Source: Sphingomonadales bacterium
Lineage (GTDB): Bacteria; Pseudomonadota; Alphaproteobacteria; Sphingomonadales; Sphingomonadaceae
Length of the DNA stretch: 64,000 nt
Assembly (NCBI GenBank): GCA_027486895.1
Contig: JAIXOE010000033.1
Coordinates: 1 to 64,000 of the forward strand
Direction: 5' to 3'
Numbering within the stretch: position 1 is the stretch's first letter; every line of letters begins with the position of its first letter. The notes below the pieces were generated by a model. That model ran no database searches. It had not been told where the DNA came from and saw only the letters and a list, made by a program, of their open reading frames with translations. The position numbers were made by a program, and so were the translations under genes. Below, in pieces: positions 7,894-15,296 of the stretch.

Positions 7894-10800
7894 GTGAAAA
7901 ACACACGTATCAGCAATTTGAAATATGCAGCGGCGCCGCTTGCACTGAGCTTGGCGTTGATCTCAACGCCGTCGTTCGCTCAGGACGCGGCACCTGAAGA
8001 TGAAGCGCCAGCCAGCGAAATCGTCGTTACTGGTTCGCTCATCCAAAATCCAAACCTCGTGCAGTCGACACCAGTCAACGCAACGACAGCTGAAGACATC
8101 GAGCTTTTGCAGTCGAACGTTGCTGAAGAAGTTCTGCGCGAATTGCCTGGCGTTGTTCCAAGCATCGGTTCGGCCGTGAACAACGGTAACGGCGGCGCAT
8201 CGTTCGTCGACCTTCGTGGCCTTGGCTCGACTCGTAACATCGTTCTGCTTGACGGCAACCGCATCGCGCCTTCCGGCCTTGCTGGTCGCGTCGACTTGAA
8301 CAACATCCCGCTTGCTCTGATCGAGCGTGCGGACGCACTGACCGGTGCCGCTGTGACCACTTATGGTGCAGATGCTATCACCGGTGTTGTCAACTTCATC
8401 ACCCGCAAGGATTTTGCTGGTCTCGAAGTTTCGGCTGCTACCCAGCTGACCGAAAAGGGCGACGGTAACACCAATCGCATCGACGCAACCATCGGCGCGA
8501 ATTTCGACGATGGCCGCGGTAACGCAGTATTGTCGATCGGTTATCAGCAGTCTGACGCTGTCTATCAGGGCGACCGTGACTTCTCGAAGGTGCAGATCAG
8601 CAGCTTCACCGGCGGCGCTGGTGGTTCGGGTACTTCGGTTCCATCGCGTTTCTCGGGCACACGTCCTTTGATCGCTGGCACCAGCACTCCAAGTACTGAC
8701 CCAGCCGTTGCAAACGGTGGCGTTCGTCAGATCAACGCTTCGGGCCAAGCTGTTCCAACGTTCCAGACGTTCAACTTCAACCCGTACAACGTGTTCCAGA
8801 CACCGTTCAAGCGCTTCAACATCTTTGCCCAGGGCAATTATGAAGTTTCCGACGCGGTCGAAGTATACACACGCGGCATGTTCTCCAAGAACACCGTTGA
8901 CACCATCATCGCACCTTCGGGTTCGTTTGGCGGCACCGTCACGATCAACTTGAACAACCCATATCTGCCTGCGACGCTTCGCAATCAGTTCTGCGCGTTC
9001 AACGTTGCAACCGTTGCTGGCACATACACACCGCGCTTCACACCTGCGCAATGTGCTGCTGCTGCAACTGCAACTGGCCGTACCGACGTCAACTATCGTG
9101 AAGTTACAGCGACTCTGAGCCGCCGTACCACTGAAGTTGGTCCACGTATCTCCAACTACCAAACGACAGTCTTTGATTATCGCATTGGTGCACGTGGCGG
9201 TATCACCGACAGCATCGATTGGGACCTCAGCGGTGCCTATGGTGAATCTGAAAACATTCAGACCATCAAGAACTACACGCTGCAGTCACGTTTCCGTGAA
9301 GCAACCTTGGCAAACAGCACAACGGCTTGCCAGAGCGGCAACTCGGCTTGTGTGCCAGTCAACATCTTTGGCCCAGAAGGCGCAATCACGCCAGCTATGG
9401 CGAAGTTCCTGACTGCCAACTCGTCGACAGTCGTTCGTACGACTTTGGCACAGGTTCGCGGCACAGTTTCGGGTGATGCTGGTATTGCTTCGCCATTCGC
9501 TGTTGAACAGGTTGGTTTCGCCGTCGGTGGAGAGTATCGCAAATATGGTGCAACCCAGGCGTCCGATCTGCTTGCGCAGACGCCAGGCGAACTCGGTGGT
9601 GCCGGTGGCGCTGCTCCAAACATCAATGGTGGATACGACGTGTATGAAGCCTTTGGCGAAATCATTGCGCCATTGGTTGAAGACAAGCCATTGTTCCACA
9701 GCCTGACAGCTGAAGCTGGCATTCGCTATTCCTCGTACACTGTACCAGGTGCAGCTACGCAGAACAAAACAACGACTTGGAAAGCTGGCGGAAGCTGGGA
9801 GCCTGTTGAATCGCTCAAGATTCGCGGTAACTACAGCCGTGCCGTCCGTGCGCCAAATATCAGCGAATTGTTCACACCACAGACTGTTGGCTTGACCAAC
9901 CTGGGTACGGACCGTTGCGCCGGTGCCGCTCCTGTAACTGATGCTAACCTTCGTGCAGTTTGTATTGCTCAAGGCGCGCCAGCAGGATCGATCGGTTCGA
10001 TTTTGCCACCGACCGCTGGTCAGGCAAACATCACCGTTGGTGGTAACTTGAACCTGCAGCCAGAAAAGGCAAACACCTGGACCCTTGGTGCAGTGTTCCA
10101 GCCTGACTTCTTGCCAGGTTTCAACATGTCGCTTGATTATTACAACATCAAGATTTCGAACGTGATTGGCACTGCATTGCCAGGTGACATCGTCGCTGCA
10201 TGCTTTGGTAACATTACGGCGGCAAGTGCAACGGATACTGCTTGCACAAGCATTCGTCGTAACCCGATCACTGGCGGCCTTGACGGTGACCCAGCGACAA
10301 CCGGTGGTCTTTTCGGCCCAACCAACAACCTCGGCAAGTTGGCAACAGACGGTTTCGACCTTCTCGCTAACTGGAAGGGCGACATTGGCTTCGCTGATTT
10401 GTCACTTGCTTTCGTCGGCAACTGGACACGTTCGTCGAAGTTCAATGCTAACCCAGCTGACGCTGCTTCACTGAACCGTGAATGCGTTGGTTACTACTCG
10501 GTCAACTGTTCGTTCACTGGCTCCATTCAGCCAGAGTTCCAGACCACAACACGTGCGACGTTCGGTATCAAAGATATCGACCTTTCGTTCTTGTGGCGCT
10601 GGATTGACACTGTGAACTACGAACCACAGGCGATCATCGAAGACGGTGGCGACGCTAACTCGGTCTTGCCGCAGTTCCGTTCGATCCCTGCTGAACATTA
10701 CTTCGACTTCACTGGTCGTTGGAAGGCTACCGAGAACTTCTCGTTCACCTTCACTGTTCAGAACCTGCTTGATAACAAGCCAAAGGTTGTCGGTAACACG

Positions 10801-10896
10801 ATCGGTTCGACCAGCTTCAACAGCGGTAACGTCTTCCCGTCGACATACGACGCGCTGGGCCGCCGCTTTGGTGTTGCAGCGAAGCTGACTTTCTAA
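7894..10896 (+). CDS. TonB-dependent outer-membrane receptor
   Basis: The 1000-aa receptor imports an unidentified ligand across the outer membrane using TonB energy. A signal peptide ends at about residue 29 (STPSFAQ). The EIVVTGSL segment (42-49) is the usual sphingomonad N-terminal motif. A plug domain follows with VLRELPGVVPSIG, VDLRGLGSTRNIVLLDGNR and TTYGADAITGVVNF. The rest is a beta-barrel ending in phenylalanine (AAKLTF). The GTG at 7894 has AGGGG 7 nt upstream and gives a clean signal peptide; a GTG at 7816 would add a non-signal extension. Codon use is unlike the neighbours (many CCA, GCT, GGT, CGT codons), suggesting high expression. A terminator follows. The sulfotransferase and hydroxylase genes lie just downstream. 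Confidence 0.95.
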   Translation: MKNTRISNLKYAAAPLALSLALISTPSFAQDAAPEDEAPASEIVVTGSLIQNPNLVQSTPVNATTAEDIELLQSNVAEEVLRELPGVVPSIGSAVNNGNGGASFVDLRGLGSTRNIVLLDGNRIAPSGLAGRVDLNNIPLALIERADALTGAAVTTYGADAITGVVNFITRKDFAGLEVSAATQLTEKGDGNTNRIDATIGANFDDGRGNAVLSIGYQQSDAVYQGDRDFSKVQISSFTGGAGGSGTSVPSRFSGTRPLIAGTSTPSTDPAVANGGVRQINASGQAVPTFQTFNFNPYNVFQTPFKRFNIFAQGNYEVSDAVEVYTRGMFSKNTVDTIIAPSGSFGGTVTINLNNPYLPATLRNQFCAFNVATVAGTYTPRFTPAQCAAAATATGRTDVNYREVTATLSRRTTEVGPRISNYQTTVFDYRIGARGGITDSIDWDLSGAYGESENIQTIKNYTLQSRFREATLANSTTACQSGNSACVPVNIFGPEGAITPAMAKFLTANSSTVVRTTLAQVRGTVSGDAGIASPFAVEQVGFAVGGEYRKYGATQASDLLAQTPGELGGAGGAAPNINGGYDVYEAFGEIIAPLVEDKPLFHSLTAEAGIRYSSYTVPGAATQNKTTTWKAGGSWEPVESLKIRGNYSRAVRAPNISELFTPQTVGLTNLGTDRCAGAAPVTDANLRAVCIAQGAPAGSIGSILPPTAGQANITVGGNLNLQPEKANTWTLGAVFQPDFLPGFNMSLDYYNIKISNVIGTALPGDIVAACFGNITAASATDTACTSIRRNPITGGLDGDPATTGGLFGPTNNLGKLATDGFDLLANWKGDIGFADLSLAFVGNWTRSSKFNANPADAASLNRECVGYYSVNCSFTGSIQPEFQTTTRATFGIKDIDLSFLWRWIDTVNYEPQAIIEDGGDANSVLPQFRSIPAEHYFDFTGRWKATENFSFTFTVQNLLDNKPKVVGNTIGSTSFNSGNVFPSTYDALGRRFGVAAKLTF

Positions 10897-10922
10897 TCAG
10901 CTAAGCACGTATAAGTTTGAAG

Positions 10923-10955
10923 GGGGCGGGCAGCGATGTCCGCCCCTTTTCTTTT
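10923..10955 (+). terminator. Intrinsic terminator of the TonB receptor gene
   Basis: A 9-bp GC-rich stem (10923-10931 with 10938-10946, one G-U pair) with a 6-nt loop is followed by TTTTCTTTT. It starts 26 bp after the receptor stop codon. Confidence 0.85.
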
Positions 10956-10968
10956 GGCAACCGGCAGC

Positions 10969-10998
10969 TTGACAATCCGGCACACTTTGTCGCTAGTC
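10969..10998 (+). promoter_or_regulatory. Candidate promoter for the TPR-sulfotransferase gene
   Basis: A perfect TTGACA (10969-10974) is followed after 17-18 bp by GCTAGT/CTAGTC (10992-10998). It sits directly after the receptor terminator. A transcript would start near 11004, which coincides with the proposed GTG start, so the mRNA could be leaderless. The -10 match is weak. Confidence 0.4.
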
Positions 10999-11003
10999 GC
11001 TAT

Positions 11004-12593
11004 GTGACCAGTCCAGATCTCGACCTTGCCGCAGCCCAATCGCAGGCCGCCATTACCGCCGGAACTGGCGATGCCTACGACCACGCTATCGTCGCGCTGG
11101 CGCTGTCGGCACAAGGCGACTTTGCTCGGGCCGACACCCTTTTCCAACGCGCACTAGAGCTCGAGCCGGGCAATCCATCCACCTTGACCAGTCTGGCCAT
11201 CCATTACCGCAACCAAAGCCGGTTCCGCGATGCCGTGTTGGCCTGTGATGAGGCAATACGACATTATCCCGATTATCCTGACGCTTGGCTTGAGCGCGGG
11301 GCGATATTGGCGTCCGGCGGGTCCAACGAAGGCGCGCGTGCCAGCTTTACAAAAGCCGCCGAATTGGCCCCGCAACATCCCGCCGCTTATGCCGGATTGG
11401 CGGCGCTGGCGGCCCGTGAAGGGCGTCACGAAGACGCGCGACATCAGGCGGCGGCCGCACTGAAGCTGGACCCGCAAAACGCCGTGGCGAGCAATGCACT
11501 TGCCAGCGCGGAATTGGCCGAAGGGCGACCAGCCGCAGCCCGTGACTTACTTGAGCCGCTTGTTGCCCGCCTCAATGTAGCCAGTCTTGAACGCAGCCTC
11601 GCCTATTCCACGCTGGCAGGCGCGTATGACAAGCAATTCGAACATGCTGCCGCTTTTGCCCATTATGAACGCGCCAATGCCGACTTTGTCGCTATCCATG
11701 AAGGAGCCGGGGCCGACCATTTGGACAACACAAGCTTTGTTGAGGCTATAGCCGAGGGGCTTGCTGCCACACCAGTGGATGCATGGCGAACGCCGATTGC
11801 GGCTCAACCTGCAAATGCTGCGGCGCGGCATATCTTTTTAATCGGCTATCCCCGCTCGGGAACAACTTTGGTTGAAAATATTCTGGCGTCGTTGGCTGGA
11901 GTGTCTGCGCTTGAGGAGCGCCCAACCTTGGCCATGACTGACCAAGCGTACATCGGGGGTAATCGCGACGGCATTATCGAAGGTATCCGTGGCTTTGCGG
12001 CACTTGATACGGACGGACTTGACCAGCATCGGCAGGCCTACTGGGACAAGGTAGTCGCCGCAGGGGTGCCTGCAAGCGCGCCTTGCTTTGTGGATATGGA
12101 CCCGTTGAAGGGCACACGCCTTCCGTTTATCGCGCGTCTTTTCCCCGACGCACGCATTCTGGTGATGCGCCGCGACCCACGCGATGTGGTTTGGAGCTGC
12201 TTTCGCACCAATTTCGCCATGAGCAGCGGCACGCTGGAATATACCAGCCTTATACGCGCAGCCCGCCATTATGATGCGTTGATGCGCTTGACCGAACTGG
12301 CGCTCGAACGCTTGCCTGTTCAATATCATATCGTCCAATATCACAAGATCGTGCAGGATTTCGACGCCGAAAGCGCTGCTATGTGCGCGTTTGCCAGGCT
12401 GGAATGGAATGAAACTGTGCGTGATTTCGACAGGACAGCGAAACGCCGCGGCGTGACCACCGCAAGTGCGGGGCAAGTCCATCGCGGGCTCTATGACGGC
12501 ACCAAGCAATGGCAGCCTTATGCCAAATTTCTGGAGCCCGTCCTGCCCATCCTGCAACCGTGGATCGACAAATTCGGTTACACCGAACTATAG
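11004..12593 (+). CDS. TPR-repeat sulfotransferase family protein
   Basis: The protein has two parts. Residues about 10-220 are tetratricopeptide repeats (for example LFQRALELEPGNPSTLTSLA and ACDEAIRHYPDYPDAWLERG). From about residue 275 there is a sulfotransferase domain with the PAPS 5'-phosphosulfate loop FLIGYPRSGTTLVENILASL and a 3'-phosphate-binding-like RILVMRRDPRDVVWSCF. It should transfer sulfate from PAPS to an unknown acceptor, perhaps a protein captured by the TPRs. The open frame extends upstream to 10917, but that part lies in the receptor terminator. I therefore prefer the GTG at 11004, which lacks a Shine-Dalgarno sequence. The stop overlaps the convergent next gene by 6 bp. 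Confidence 0.87.
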   Translation: MTSPDLDLAAAQSQAAITAGTGDAYDHAIVALALSAQGDFARADTLFQRALELEPGNPSTLTSLAIHYRNQSRFRDAVLACDEAIRHYPDYPDAWLERGAILASGGSNEGARASFTKAAELAPQHPAAYAGLAALAAREGRHEDARHQAAAALKLDPQNAVASNALASAELAEGRPAAARDLLEPLVARLNVASLERSLAYSTLAGAYDKQFEHAAAFAHYERANADFVAIHEGAGADHLDNTSFVEAIAEGLAATPVDAWRTPIAAQPANAAARHIFLIGYPRSGTTLVENILASLAGVSALEERPTLAMTDQAYIGGNRDGIIEGIRGFAALDTDGLDQHRQAYWDKVVAAGVPASAPCFVDMDPLKGTRLPFIARLFPDARILVMRRDPRDVVWSCFRTNFAMSSGTLEYTSLIRAARHYDALMRLTELALERLPVQYHIVQYHKIVQDFDAESAAMCAFARLEWNETVRDFDRTAKRRGVTTASAGQVHRGLYDGTKQWQPYAKFLEPVLPILQPWIDKFGYTEL

Positions 12594-13607
12594 CAAGCGG
12601 GCTGGCAAATGGAGTGGGACGCCCGCAGTTTCTGCTACCGCCTTTGCCCAAACCAGAACCTTTTCAATTTCGTCACCATAAGCTTCGGCTGCGGCCTTAT
12701 GTTCGGCTGCGCGGTCGTTCGAGTCGAACGCACCGCCGAATTTGCTGTGCGTCGCAAATGCGGGATGTCCTGAAATGTTGTCTTGATGCGCCTCAAGTCC
12801 GAAATGTTTTGTGGCAGACGTCAGCGCAGCCTCTGGGTTCACGGTCAGCGTTTCACTGTCCAGCGTCGCAATGCGCGCAGGACCGAATGTGCCAACCATG
12901 GCATTAAAATGCCGCTGCTGCGCTATCCAGCCAACGGCAGCCACTTGCAGGTCGGACATCCGAAAATAATCGCCGGGCTCGAAACCAAGGTTCGTCATCA
13001 TGCCGTCGGTGATGAGGCCCTCAAGCAATTCGCGACACCATAGACGGCACCACAGGCCCTTGCGCGCGACGGAAATCAAAAAAACCGGCAGCGGGGCATA
13101 TAGCAATATCGCCTTGCTGGTGGGCCGCATGGTGAGCGCCAGCGGCGCAAGCGCATTGAACACGTTCGACGGCTTCACCACGACTGCCCGATCGCCTTTG
13201 AATGGCCGTGCGAGCATATGAAGGCTATGGTCAAGCCGCTCGGCCACCGCAGCGGGCGGGGCGCCGCGCCGACGCCAACCGACAATATCGTTGAGCAGGA
13301 CTGGCTCCTTCAAGCCCATGGACACACCGGGAAGATTGAAACCCCGGGCCAGCATAGTCGAAGCACAAAACGCGGAATGCAGGATGAAGTGCAGGGGGTT
13401 CGTCTTCGCAACCTGCTTCATGGCCTCGTTGCGGCCGACGATGAATGGATTAGCGTCCACGCCCAGATATTCGTCGGTGATAAATGTAGCGGCATCATGC
13501 TGGTTACGGTCGAGTTGCCGCAGATGAAAGCTGTCGGCATCCTCGTCGTACCGATGCGTAAGCCATTCACCATATGCTAATATATTTTCGAGACGCTGTT
13601 CTGCCAT
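12588..13607 (-). CDS. Sulfotransferase-like protein of unknown substrate
   Basis: The 339-aa protein is not confidently assigned. Residues 73-90 (HFILHSAFCASTMLARGF) resemble the strand-loop-helix of sulfotransferases that binds PAPS, and the following GLKEP fits the family layout. The loop is degenerate, with AFCAST instead of the usual RSGTT. The C-terminal part (FDSNDRAAEHKAAAEAYGDEI) is helical and charged. The ATG at 13607 is preferred over a TTG at 13646. It lies between a TPR-sulfotransferase (convergent, 6-bp overlap) and a TPR-hydroxylase (divergent), so a role in the same modification pathway is inferred. Confidence 0.75.
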   Translation of the reverse strand: MAEQRLENILAYGEWLTHRYDEDADSFHLRQLDRNQHDAATFITDEYLGVDANPFIVGRNEAMKQVAKTNPLHFILHSAFCASTMLARGFNLPGVSMGLKEPVLLNDIVGWRRRGAPPAAVAERLDHSLHMLARPFKGDRAVVVKPSNVFNALAPLALTMRPTSKAILLYAPLPVFLISVARKGLWCRLWCRELLEGLITDGMMTNLGFEPGDYFRMSDLQVAAVGWIAQQRHFNAMVGTFGPARIATLDSETLTVNPEAALTSATKHFGLEAHQDNISGHPAFATHSKFGGAFDSNDRAAEHKAAAEAYGDEIEKVLVWAKAVAETAGVPLHLPARLL

Positions 13608-13639
13608 GATCCAGCAGACCTTGCCGTTTGTCCCGCTAA

Positions 13640-14842
13640 ATGGCAAGCATAGCCGTCATGGATCAAAATGCACCACCCGCCGAAGCCGCCCGTTTAAACA
13701 GTCAGGGAATGCTCGCATTGCGTGCAGGCAGCTTCGCTGAGGCCGAAAGGCTATTCCTAGAGGCCACACAACATGACAAAAGCGCAGGCGCATTGTGGCG
13801 CAATGTTGCCACCGCACGCCGTGCACAGCGCGATGACGCTGGCGAGCTACACGCGCTGAATGCAGCAATCGATGCAGATCGGCGCGATTTTATGGCATGG
13901 TTGCGTAAGGCGGAACTACATCAGCGCCGGCAGGAAGATGCAGATGCTGTCGCCGCGTGGCAGGGGGTTTTACAACTTGCCGCGCAGTCGGATGATTTGC
14001 CCCCTGAACTCAGTCAGGCATTGCGCAATGGGCAAGCATTTGTTGATCAAGCCGTGGCCCGTATCTCCCATGCCGTAGAAACCCAAGTCGCATCAATCCA
14101 GGCTGCAATGGATGAAACCGAACGCCGCCGCAGCGCCGCTTTTGTAGATGTCGCCTTGGGCCGGCGCCCTATTTATTCCAACCAATGCGAAGGCTTATGT
14201 TATCCGTTTTTGCCAGCGGACGAGTTTTTTGATCGGCGGCATTTTGACTGGATGCCGCAGATTGAGGCGGCAACCCCGGACATCCGCCGCGAGCTTGAGG
14301 CGTTGCTTGCTGACCCGGGCGAAGCGCTGCGCCCTTATGTCCGAATGGAAAAGGGACTTCCCGAAAATGTCTGGACCAACCTTGACCAATCGCTCGATTG
14401 GGGCGCTTGTTTCTTGTGGGAATATGGCAATCCCAATAATGTGGTACTTGACCGATGCCCCAAAACAGCAGCGGCATTGGCGGCTTTGCCATCCGCACAT
14501 ATCCCCGGCCGGTCACCAAGCGCATTTTTTTCGCTGTTGAAACCCCGGACCCGAATTCCGCCGCATACGGGCGTGACCAATACGCGGGCCATCGTCCATT
14601 TGCCGTTGATAGTTCCCGATAGCTGCGGCTTCAGGGTTGGCGGCGAAACACGGTTGTGGCGTGAGGGTGAGGCATTTGCGTTTGATGACACCATTGAGCA
14701 TGAGGCGTGGAACGACAGTGATGAACTGCGCGCGGTTTTGATATTCGATGTATGGAACCCGCATCTGACGCTGGCAGAGCAAGAATTGATCACGCAATAT
14801 TTTGCAGCGGCGGATAGCACAGGTCTTAATCCTGTAATATGA
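13640..14842 (+). CDS. TPR-repeat aspartyl/asparaginyl beta-hydroxylase family protein
   Basis: The N-terminal 130 residues are TPR-like (LNSQGMLALRAGSFAEAERL, AALWRNVATARRAQ-type pairs). The C-terminal part is an Asp/Asn beta-hydroxylase domain of the 2-oxoglutarate/Fe(II) oxygenases: PPHTGVTNTRAIVHLPL, DTIEHEAWN and RAVLIFDVWNP. His309 and His354 are spaced like the two iron-binding histidines of AspH, which lacks the usual acidic ligand. The enzyme should hydroxylate Asp or Asn side chains in a protein or peptide. An in-frame ATG at 13658 is a possible alternative start. Its upstream region is shared with the divergent sulfotransferase-like gene. Confidence 0.88.
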   Translation: MASIAVMDQNAPPAEAARLNSQGMLALRAGSFAEAERLFLEATQHDKSAGALWRNVATARRAQRDDAGELHALNAAIDADRRDFMAWLRKAELHQRRQEDADAVAAWQGVLQLAAQSDDLPPELSQALRNGQAFVDQAVARISHAVETQVASIQAAMDETERRRSAAFVDVALGRRPIYSNQCEGLCYPFLPADEFFDRRHFDWMPQIEAATPDIRRELEALLADPGEALRPYVRMEKGLPENVWTNLDQSLDWGACFLWEYGNPNNVVLDRCPKTAAALAALPSAHIPGRSPSAFFSLLKPRTRIPPHTGVTNTRAIVHLPLIVPDSCGFRVGGETRLWREGEAFAFDDTIEHEAWNDSDELRAVLIFDVWNPHLTLAEQELITQYFAAADSTGLNPVI

Positions 14843-14935
14843 TGTTGATTTCATACGATAATTATCAACTTTAGATTATTGTGAGAATGTAAAAGTCGTG
14901 ATACTTCTATGTCATCACCCCCAAAGGAACAGAAT

Positions 14936-15220
14936 ATGCGTGTATTTATTTTGGCCATTGCGCTGACTACTTCATTGTCAGCAGCTCCAGTCATTGCAGG
15001 CAATGAGAATGCAAAGCCGGTGAAAACGGCATCTGCCGATCCAGATCAGGCGATCAAGTGCCGCAAGGTGGAAGTTACGGGTTCACTTGTCAAAAAAGGC
15101 AAGGTTTGCAAAACTATCGCGGAATGGAAAGAAATCCAGGCCAATGGTAATCGCACTGCGCGAGCTATCATCGAGAGCGGTGCGATATGCTCTGGCGGTA
15201 CGTGCGGTAACGGGAACTAG
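14936..15220 (+). CDS. Small exported four-cysteine protein with a VTGS motif
   Basis: A signal peptide (LAIALTTSLSAAPVIA) is followed by about 73 residues with Cys at 42, 58, 85 and 90. The segment CRKVEVTGSLVKKGKVCKT carries VTGSL, the same string found near the mature N-terminus of the TonB receptor 7 kb upstream. WKEIQANGNRTARAIIES follows, and the tail is CSGGTCGNGN. Small proteins with a C...VTGS...VC.T..EW pattern occur in sphingomonads, but I know no function. The ATG at 14936 has AAAGGAAC upstream; an ATG at 14909 would spoil the signal peptide. Expression from its own promoter is likely, since 93 bp precede it. Confidence 0.8.
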   Translation: MRVFILAIALTTSLSAAPVIAGNENAKPVKTASADPDQAIKCRKVEVTGSLVKKGKVCKTIAEWKEIQANGNRTARAIIESGAICSGGTCGNGN

Positions 15221-15296
15221 GCACGAGAACTGTTCATGGCGAGCGTATAGGTGTGCCGCTGCGCAGCTATTTGACCGCCAAACAAAAGTTTGAAGT

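Noticed and set aside
7963-9162. 399-aa minus-strand frame inside the TonB receptor gene
   Set aside because: It is antisense to a clear receptor, has abnormal residue composition (many Cys, Arg, Val, Thr) and no domain. It is kept open by the receptor's codon bias.
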